A DNA stretch of 64,000 bases, taken from Durusdinium trenchii. Lineage: Eukaryota > Sar > Dinophyceae > Suessiales > Symbiodiniaceae. Positions 57,345 through 64,000 of this stretch are shown one piece after another; within the stretch, counting starts at the first letter, position 1; the number at the start of each line of letters is the position of its first letter. The notes under the pieces were generated by a model. It was not told the DNA's origin. It worked only from the letters and a program-made list of their open reading frames with translations, and made no database searches. The position numbers and the translations under genes are program-made. The stretch spans positions 292,222 to 356,221 of the forward strand of contig CAXAMN010001425.1 in assembly GCA_963970005.1 (NCBI GenBank). The letters run 5' to 3'.

Positions 57345-57800
57345 GTGCAGAGCCTGTGCAGGGTGCTAAGTCGGGGTAGATCTGTCGGGCATCTTGGACA
57401 TCTCTCAACTCTTAGAAATATGAAATATGAGAAAACATATGGGCATCAATACAATCACTACCAGAAGAGCAGGAATCAGCGGTCGGTCTTGGCACCCTTA
57501 AGAAGACACACTGCTTCGACAATTGAAGATGTTCGCAATGCGGGTGGAGGTCAGGCAGCTTACCTGCCTCCCACAAGTGTTTCGTTGGCATGTTTGGGTG
57601 CCCTTGGTGCTACGTGCGAGGAGCCCTTGAACACGGTAGAGATGTTTGACACCTGGCATGGGCGTTGGATACAATGTCAGCAACCCAGAGCGAGATACAA
57701 CATGTCCATGAAAATTGCAGCTTTCTTCAGAAGATTCAGGAGGGGGTGTTGGTTGAAGCACAAATCATGTTCATTTAGATTTGTGGCGCTGTATGTTTAG
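57345..57800 (+). pseudogene. Kelch-repeat-like remnant
   Basis: An open frame of 151 codons without an early ATG. The recognisable part is at about 57600-57700: LGALGATCEEPLNTVEMFDT followed by WHGRWIQCQQPRARYNMS. It fits a Kelch blade (xGGx..PLNTVExFDxxxxxW...R) but the Gly-Gly is Gly-Ala and the spacing is disturbed. The rest of the frame is not blade-like. Kelch proteins are beta-propeller adaptors. Probably a decayed or partly spliced fragment. Confidence 0.4.
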
Positions 57801-58295
57801 TTGCTTCAAGGTCCACCAATGCAGGAGAGACGTGCGGCACTAAGATTGGCAACATTGATGTTCATCTAGAAAGCTTCCTGGTGGCATGCATGATAAAGCT
57901 GCGGAAATTGTGCCCAAACTCTTGCGTAGTTGTTTCGGCAGTATGTACTCACTAGGGGAAACACTGTGTGATGGAATTGCCCACTTCATACAGGACCCCA
58001 GGCAGGTCATCCTTTTTCCTCCAATTAGCTAGGGGAAAAGATATGTTTGCTTTATGTAAGTGTCAAGTAGTTCAAATTTACTGTTTGTGGTTCAGTCCAG
58101 GTGCATGGAGTGATGCTGGTAATGCCTGGGATACATTTGGCATGTCTAGCATCATTGAATGAGATCTCTCCTTAGTCCGACAGTCCGACGAAGCGCGTGT
58201 TGAGCCTAAGTTAAGGCTTTCTTTGTGCAGAGAACACAATATTTTTCCATCAGCAAACAGATGTCCATCGCACATCACATCTCTAGTGGGCCATC

Positions 58296-58460
58296 CCTAG
58301 TAGGTTGGAGGCCGTTGCTACTGGGGTGGAGGCCATCCCTATTAGGTGGGAGGCCATTGCATGCCATTGCCATTAGAGACAAAGAATATAGAAGAGGAAG
58401 AAAGCATAAGAAAGCTCCAATATATATAGTTTGCAAGTAGGTTGGAGGCCATCGCACATC
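58296..58460. repeat. GGTTGGAGGCCATC repeats
   Basis: 'taggttggaggccgttgcta', 'ggggtggaggccatccctat', 'aggtgggaggccattgcatg' and, at 58438, 'taggttggaggccatcgcac'. Another single copy lies at 58926. Confidence 0.8.
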
Positions 58461-58976
58461 ACAACACCAACAACATCTCTTTGTGCGCACTGTGCTGTTC
58501 ACTTCGGGTTCCATCGACGGACCACACGTCCTCAGTGCCTGCGCGTGCCTGTTTTGAAACCATAGACCACAGGCCACGCTGGAACTCACGAGGCAGATTC
58601 AGCACGCCCGGCGTGCTGTCTTTCACTCATAGAACACGAGACGATGCGTTTCACGTGCCAGAGATGAACATCATGTGCCTGGTGTGGCGCCGAGATGGCT
58701 TGGGGAAGCAGCGGAACAGCGTGGCCCAAAATGGGTGCTCAAGATGGTAGGAACGTGTAAAGATGTTCCAGCATGAAAGGTTTTTCTTTGCCTCTCTTCG
58801 CCCTTAAAGCCCTTGCTTGTTTCTCTCCCAGTGTCCGGTCTCAGGTCTCACCGATTTGTCAATGATATAGAAGCTCACGTTTCAAATATGCTTCAATGCA
58901 GAATGAACGCTATTTTGTTGAAGGTTAGGTTGGAGGCCATCGGTAACTCACCGATTGCTGTGGTTTGACAGTTCAG

Positions 58977-59178
58977 GTGCCGGTTGTGGTGCGAGCTGCC
59001 TGCCGGGAGGATCAATCCTGGTGGCGGGGGGGTGCTCCCTGTCGTGTCTCTTCTTCGCTTTGCCAGAAAGGACTTTTTAAGCTGAGAGCAGGCAAGAAAG
59101 TTTGGAAGGTTTATGATAGTAGTGTATTAACAGATATTAACAGTCTATACCAGGAACATCCAAGGGGTGCCCAATGAG
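58977..59178 (+). CDS. Possible terminal exon, Cys/Arg-rich
   Basis: After 'gacagttcag|g' the frame reads VPVVVRAACREDQSWWRGGA, PCRVSSSLCQKGLFKLRAGK, KVWK, with a donor-like 'aag|gtttat' near 59109 or a stop at TGA 59175-59177. The 59 kb downstream frames are weaker. Function unknown. Confidence 0.3.
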
Positions 59179-59179
59179 T

Positions 59180-60735
59180 TTTGGGTTTATATGCTTGATA
59201 AGGGGTGCCCAATGGAGACCCCTTTGAACATACCATACCTCATCTCAAAAATCTCTCCAGGTTCCCATCGAAAACGTCGTCCATCGAACATCCATCCCGC
59301 TGCGGCGGGCTGCGCCGCCTTTGCGCCTGTTTCTTGGAGCGGGCCACGATCAGGCTCCACCGGCCCGGTTGGGGGGTTGCTGGCAGAGGGCAGGTGTACA
59401 TGAGTTGTGCCATCCTCATACCATCCGCCTTTTGGGACATAAAGAAGATTGTGACTCTTGTGGAAGGCTGTCTTTTCTACTTTACTCTACTCTGTCAGCT
59501 GCCTCAACCAACAGCAACGCCACTCAGTTTCCCCATACCATCCTCATCTTGATAGTAACTCAGTGGTAACGGGCTTTGAAGCGGGGCGACATCCAACACC
59601 AGGTGGTCTAGCCGGTGCAACTTCGGCCTCAACTTCCAAAGTAGCTTCTCGTGAGCGATCGCTTCGTTGGAGCACGGGTTCTTTCCCCGACAAGAATTCC
59701 ATGGTTGTCGACAAGGCTTTCCATGTACACGACAGACTCACATTACATTTTAGGTCTGACAAAAGTTGAGGGGGGAAGTTAGACAACCTGCACGAGTGAA
59801 TGTGCAAGGTTTGAATGTTACCGCGGCTGTTTAGGCTTCACCTGGTTTTCTGACACGGACATATACACATTGTAGTTTTTTCCATGTGGCTTTGCAATGA
59901 CTTACTTGTTGGGATTGTAGGTTTACCTTGTACCAGCGATTTAGAATATGGCCCCAGCCGCGAGCCCACGACCGCCTACGGATTCGGAGAGAAGCGAGGC
60001 AGGGCGCTGAGCAGGTTAGCTATCCCGGCTACATGGTTTAATTTTAGTAGGTTCACGTCCATGAAGGTTCGCTATCTTTGGGCTGTGGCCATGTGGAGTA
60101 GCATTCCAGCAGTCAACTTTACAAGATCACATGTCTTTGGATGATGATCCGTGGCCATGGGGAATGGCTAATTGGAAGTCTTCTATGCGTTTGTTGAAGC
60201 TTGTTTGCGCATGGGGGCTTTTAATGCTCATCAGCCCATTTTAGGCCAAGAATGGATGAAAGGCAGCTGGTGAGAAACCATTGATTGGTAGATGTATTGC
60301 GCGTCGCCTCGTGGAGGTCTCGCAAACTATATCTAATGCATACCTAATGCATAGTTTCAAGATTTTACAAGGGTTGCTTGAAGATGCCGTGGCCATGCGG
60401 GTTCCATGGGTCAACTATTAAGATTTATTGGTCGCAAGCATTGCCTTCCGCAAGGGAGCTCCATGTTTCCACATGAAGGATGACAAATTTTTAGATTACT
60501 CGAAACAGCTGTGGCCATGGGGTTCCAGGTGCCTGATGTGCCCTTCGTAAACATGATGCGCCTTTCCCTAAACACTGTGGCCACGCAGTGATGTGCCTTT
60601 CAGACACGTGATGTGCCTTAGGGCCCCCACTTGTAGTGTGACGCATCAGTGTAGGCAGCTGTCCTCTTCGGCATGTTACCACGGATTTGTTAGCGCTTTT
60701 ATCCCTAATCTGGCAAGGCTCCTTGCACGCCGCCT
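59180..60735. other. No convincing gene
   Basis: Open frames at 59205-59552, 59458-59769 and 59884-60144 lack borders and motifs. Confidence 0.35.
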
Positions 60736-61170
60736 GTGAAGCGGAATCCATTTAGTTCTCCTGTCCCCGGCGCAGCGCCTGCTCCGCTCAACGGGATCAT
60801 GAATGACATCAAGGATAAGGGCAAACATGTTCTATCTACGCAAGAGGAGCAAGAAGCTGGACTTTGTCTGGCGCTTGAGCTTTCGAAGCAGATGCGGGTG
60901 GGACTCTTAAGCGAGTGGAGAGTTGTTCCTCTGAATTTGGCAATGGATGTAATTTATTTGACAGAATTCCTGGACGCTTCTGCCTTTTCAGGATTCAGAA
61001 TTCCACCTGGTCAGCCAGATTTGGAGGCTTCGGAAAGGGGCGTCCCAGATTGTGACGCAGTGCAGCGCTGCGCAAGGAAGCGGACATTGCGGGCCGGCCT
61101 GAGGCCATCAGCTATAAATGCATTGCAGTACGCATTTTTGGAGCCAGGGTTACCATTTCTTTTGCGATGA
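60736..61170 (+). CDS. Hypothetical protein or long exon, 144 codons
   Basis: The frame opens at GTG 60736 (first ATG at 60799) and stops at TGA 61168-61170. Segments: NPFSSPVPGAAPAPLNGIMN, DIKDKGKHVLSTQEEQEAGL, CLALELSKQMRVGLLSEWRV and LDASAFSGFRIPPGQPDLEA. Composition is even along the length and third positions are GC-rich where expected. The upstream 'ctgtgaag' could be part of an acceptor-less start. No family recognised. It sits just before the CGGTTTTT repeat region. Confidence 0.5.
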   Translation: MKRNPFSSPVPGAAPAPLNGIMNDIKDKGKHVLSTQEEQEAGLCLALELSKQMRVGLLSEWRVVPLNLAMDVIYLTEFLDASAFSGFRIPPGQPDLEASERGVPDCDAVQRCARKRTLRAGLRPSAINALQYAFLEPGLPFLLR

Positions 61171-61439
61171 TGGTTGCCAGATTGCCTTTTCAAAGAAGCA
61201 TTGAGGCCACCCCACCAACCTTTGAGTTTTCTCGACTGAGCGTGCGTCCATGCGTCCGGTGAAGGCGCCAGCGCGCGAAGCTCTGATGACTGCCCATGAC
61301 CCAGGTTCTTGTCTTCCGTCTTGCAATCCATCTTCTCTAATTCCGGTTGCTTGTTAAGGCAGCTGGCTTGGGTGATCGTGCTGACAAGCGGAAGCTGGCA
61401 ACGGAAGCGGCAGAGGACATGGTTGCGTTGAACGTTCCT

Positions 61440-61720
61440 CGGTGTTCTTCGACGGTTTTTGATGGGTTTTTCTGGCGTGTGTTTACCTTTTGCTCGGGTC
61501 AACAGCTGAGCCACGGTTTTTCATGTTTTCACGGTTTTTGAGCGGCTTTTTAACGGGTTTTCTGGCAGATGTTTTCCTTTGACTGCACTCAACGCAATTT
61601 TGACGATTTTTTAACGGTGTTTGGCCGTTTTTTTCTGACGGGCGTTTACCTTTTGCTCCGGCGAACGTTGATCCGGTTTGTTGACAGGTTTTTACCTTCT
61701 GCTTGTGAGTTGCGCTCCGA
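61440..61720. repeat. CGGTTTTT-rich degenerate repeat, block 1
   Basis: 'tcgacggtttttgatgggtt', 'cacggtttttgagcggcttt', 'gtttaccttttgctc' and 'ttgtgagttgcgctc' recur with variation. T/G-rich on the + strand and without a fixed period. Confidence 0.7.
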
Positions 61721-61889
61721 TGCTTCGTGGGTCATTTCCTATGTTGAAAGAAGAAAGCGTGTGATTTCTATTGGTCTTTTTTTTGGCGAGGGGCAGATAA
61801 CCTTCTCCACACCAATTGCCTGCTTCTTTCATCCCTCCTTTACTTGCATCTGATGCACATGCTTCTTGATATGTCGGCCATTGGGCCTG

Positions 61890-62030
61890 TCTTTTCAGGA
61901 GATTGGAATGAAGCAGAAGAAATTGCGAGAAGGCCAGTGGGAGCGCCCATTTCAGGCAAACAGCTTCCGCTTGATGTATGCCAGAGTCTCGCTGTCGCGG
62001 CCAAGCTTTCGGAGGGTCCTTTATCGATGA
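61890..62030 (+). CDS. Possible exon, basic
   Basis: After 'tgtcttttcag|g' the frame EIGMKQKKLREGQWERPFQA NSFRLMYARVSLSRPSFRRV looks coding and basic, but two other frames are also open here and the minus strand is open for 199 codons. Low confidence. Confidence 0.3.
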   Translation, partial: SFQEIGMKQKKLREGQWERPFQANSFRLMYARVSLSRPSFRRVLYR

Positions 62031-62358
62031 CGCGGAGTACGACTCGATGACCTCGCCCGGCTATATCTTGGGCCGGGTGGCAGCGCGGAACGAAGCCGCA
62101 GCTCATCGCGGCAATCATGCGGAAGGCCGATCTGAGCACAGCGCGCGCTGTGACTCTTTTCATTTCGGCCAGACTGGTATGAAGGTGACCGAGCGGGCAA
62201 GCAGAAACAAAGGAGAAGAGGCGCGGGTCGCCCCACGCAGTTCTGATGGCAGAAGCGCAAATCTTTTGTTTAACATCCTGCAGGTTGTCATGGACAAGGA
62301 GCTGAATTTTTGTGTTTGCTCTTGCAGGAGAAGTAGAAGTGATATTCCTTTGTGTCAG

Positions 62359-62481
62359 GACTTCCTGCCACCGGAGAAGAAGAAAAAGCCTTGCAAGTGC
62401 GACCTGTGCGACTTCACGTCGGAGCAGAGGGAGTGGCACAGGCTAAAGTGTGTGGGCCGCAAGGAGAGTCCCGGAGGGTAG
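62359..62481 (+). CDS. Terminal exon with a Cys/His zinc-binding-like motif
   Basis: Acceptor 'tttgtgtcag|g', phase 0, reading DFLPPEKKKKPCKCDLCDFT then SEQREWHRLKCVGRKESPGG and stop TAG 62479-62481. The C-K-C-x2-C ... H-x3-C arrangement with a preceding Lys run resembles a C2HC or C2H2-type finger (CDLCDFTSEQREWHRLKC). Nucleic-acid or protein binding is inference. Earlier small islands (62280-62355) may be upstream exons. Confidence 0.55.
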   Translation, partial: DFLPPEKKKKPCKCDLCDFTSEQREWHRLKCVGRKESPGG

Positions 62482-62585
62482 GAGATGTGAGCCCTGCTGG
62501 TTGGCAGTTACTTGGAGCGAATCAGAGATTTACTTCTAGCTCCCTTCGTGCTAAATGACTAAGCCACATCAAATCAGCTTGCCAG

Positions 62586-62783
62586 GTTACCGCTTTTGTC
62601 AAGACCCTCAAGTCTGATGTTGGCAGCCTGCCCAAGGGACTGCAAGATTGCGGCTGCGCCGACGAAGTGGCTGTTTGGGATCGGGTGAAGCAGGAGAAGT
62701 CCAAACATTCTACTTGTCCAGACACAGTCGGTTGTGGACGGGAAAGCATGTCTATGGACTTCAAAACAGAAACATGTCCATAA
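62586..62783 (+). CDS. Candidate terminal exon, Cys-rich
   Basis: Acceptor 'agcttgccag|g', phase 0, reading VTAFVKTLKSDVGSLPKGLQ, DCGCADEVAVWDRVKQEKSK and HSTCPDTVGCGRESMSMDFK, stop TAA 62781-62783. Five or six Cys in a hydrophilic context. It follows the previous exon by 105 bp, but the stop at 62479 shows that they are not simply joined. No family recognised. Confidence 0.5.
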   Translation, partial: VTAFVKTLKSDVGSLPKGLQDCGCADEVAVWDRVKQEKSKHSTCPDTVGCGRESMSMDFKTETCP

Positions 62784-63099
62784 ACTTTGCTGCGTTGAGA
62801 ATTGGAGCGGCCCCAGACCTAACAGAAGCCATTAGATCTGTTTTATTTGATTGCGGCAGGACAAGCGCTTCAAGACGAATTTGCGCGCCCGCGTGGGGGA
62901 AAACCTATGATGGCCCACGCGACTGCAGTTCTGGAGCGTGGGGAGGTGTCTGTTGCGCGAGAGGAGTCTCGAGGCGCGCGGTGGCTTGGTTCTATTTATG
63001 ATGTGTGAGCGGGGGCGGGCTCTGGTTCACGGTTTCTCTGAAAGAAATTAATATAAAGGGACAAGAAAAGAGTGGAAAAGAAAAGAACTAGACGTGTGA

Positions 63100-63600
63100 A
63101 CGCTGTAACGGTTTTGACGATTGTTTGGGCTTTTGCTTGTGAGTCGTGCTCTTTTAGTTGCGACAATCTTTCACTCAACGGTTTCAGACGGATTTTTACG
63201 GGTTCTGCGCGGATTTTATATTTGGTTTTCTTTCTGCGTTCCGCTCGACAGATTTTTGAGAGGGTTTAGAGAAGGGTTTTCGCTTTTTGCTAGTGAGTTG
63301 CGCTCTTGAGCCTTCCGGACGCATTTTGAACCGTTTTATAGCCCGAAACGGTTTTTTACGGTTTTTGGACGGTTTTGTTCTTTCACTTGCGGGGCGTGCT
63401 CCTCAGGCTTCCGCTCGACGGATTTTGAACAGTTTTTTTTCGGTTTTTGGACGGTTTTGTTCTTTCGCTTGCACGTCGTGCTCTCTAGGCTTCCGCTCGA
63501 CGGTTTTTGATCGGATTTTTACGGTGTTTGGACGCTTTTTTTCCTTTCGCTTGCGCGGCAACTTAACGGACATTGAACTCAGCCGCAGGTAGTTGATGGT
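63100..63600. repeat. CGGTTTTT-rich degenerate repeat, block 2
   Basis: About five units of roughly 100 bp: 'cttgcacgtcgtgctctcta', 'ggcttccgctcgacggattt', 'tttttacggtttttggacgg', 'ttttgttctttcgcttgc'. A last trace is at 63748-63780. Confidence 0.8.
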
Positions 63601-63828
63601 TGACCGGCGAGCATCTTCCAAAGTGTAGAGGCAAGCTCATTCTCGTGGTTGGACTTCTTCTGGCGAAGTACCATTGAGCTAATATCTTGTGAATCTTCAG
63701 CAACCTGAAAGCGCATCTCATGCACTGGCATGGTCCACGCTTTAGCCTTCCGTTCGCTGGACGGATTTTGGACGGTAAAGGTAAAAGGAATGCCCATGGA
63801 TCTAAATGAAAAATTTCATTTAAGTTTG

Positions 63829-64000
63829 CGCGGGAGGCAACCTACATCGGACAGTATGGAGGTGTGGATCCTCATGCTGTTAGAGTTCATGCGGGTGGCC
63901 GAATTTTGATTCTGCGTTACGCTGAGCATTTCAACAAGCCGCTCCTGGGCTTGATAGAGCGAACCAGTGGAGACACTTTGGTGTTTTCAGTCTCAAGTTC
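63829..64000 (+). CDS. Partial exon at the window end, unknown protein
   Basis: After 'tttgcgcgggag|g' (or a few codons earlier) the frame reads ATYIGQYGGVDPHAVRVHAG, GRILILRYAEHFNKPLLGLI and ERTSGDTLVFSVSS and is still open at 64000. One of the clearest coding signals in the window: balanced composition and beta-strand-like patterns. An upstream in-frame TGA at about 63807 means that this is an exon, not an ORF start. No domain recognised from this piece. Confidence 0.6.

Noticed and set aside
61840-62439. 199-codon minus-strand ORF
   Set aside because: The + strand carries clear spliced exons in the same interval (62359-62481), and the minus frame has no recognisable motif.

Overview
This window looks like nuclear DNA of a dinoflagellate, most likely of the Symbiodiniaceae or a close relative. 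That is inference. The support is: (i) dispersed short repeats built on CTACTAG ('gctactaggggctcctggc') and on 'ggttggaggccatcgc' in both orientations; (ii) short coding islands whose acceptors are mostly AG followed by G, all readable on the + strand, which fits unidirectional, intron-rich dinoflagellate genes; (iii) abundant satellites and degenerate mobile elements. There is no bacterial gene organisation, no rRNA, tRNA or CRISPR. Two 10-base N runs (37402-37411 and 55975-55984) are assembly gaps inside tandem repeats.

Layout. 0-5 kb: a GC-rich composite tandem repeat (568-1190), then mostly gene-poor sequence. 5.1-11.1 kb: exon-like islands, the best being 8413-8832 and a multi-exon gene at about 9755-11070. 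11.7-15.3 kb: CTACTAG repeats, a 119-codon ORF (12564-12923), AT microsatellites, a CTATGTTGGGC minisatellite and a long CT tract. 15.3-17.5 kb: a multi-exon gene, one of whose introns is almost entirely a GTN microsatellite. 17.7-30.8 kb: tandem duplications, minisatellites and isolated exons.

30.8-37.8 kb holds the highlight: a Penelope-like retroelement of about 6.4 kb with an N-terminal GIY-YIG endonuclease fused to a reverse transcriptase whose motif C is YVDN. It is bounded by 388/384-bp direct terminal repeats that are nearly identical, followed by two more tandem copies of the terminal repeat. The repeats contain an 11-bp stem, a 7-bp pseudoknot partner and an 8-bp hairpin. ORF1 and ORF2 carry frame changes and an in-frame stop, so this copy is probably non-autonomous unless some breaks are assembly errors.

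39.8-41.9 kb: a Merlin/ISXO2-type DNA transposon (40513-41531) with imperfect inverted ends and an 8-bp target duplication, inserted into one copy of a duplicated host repeat. 42-53.8 kb: many short + strand exons, including ankyrin-like pieces. 53.8-57 kb: two satellite arrays. 57-64 kb: a Kelch-like remnant, an uncharacterised 144-codon ORF, a CGGTTTTT-rich degenerate repeat family, a Cys/His-rich terminal exon and a partial exon running off the window end.

Exon calls were made by eye from open frames, splice-like borders and plausible composition. They have no similarity-search or RNA support, and most cannot be linked into whole genes.
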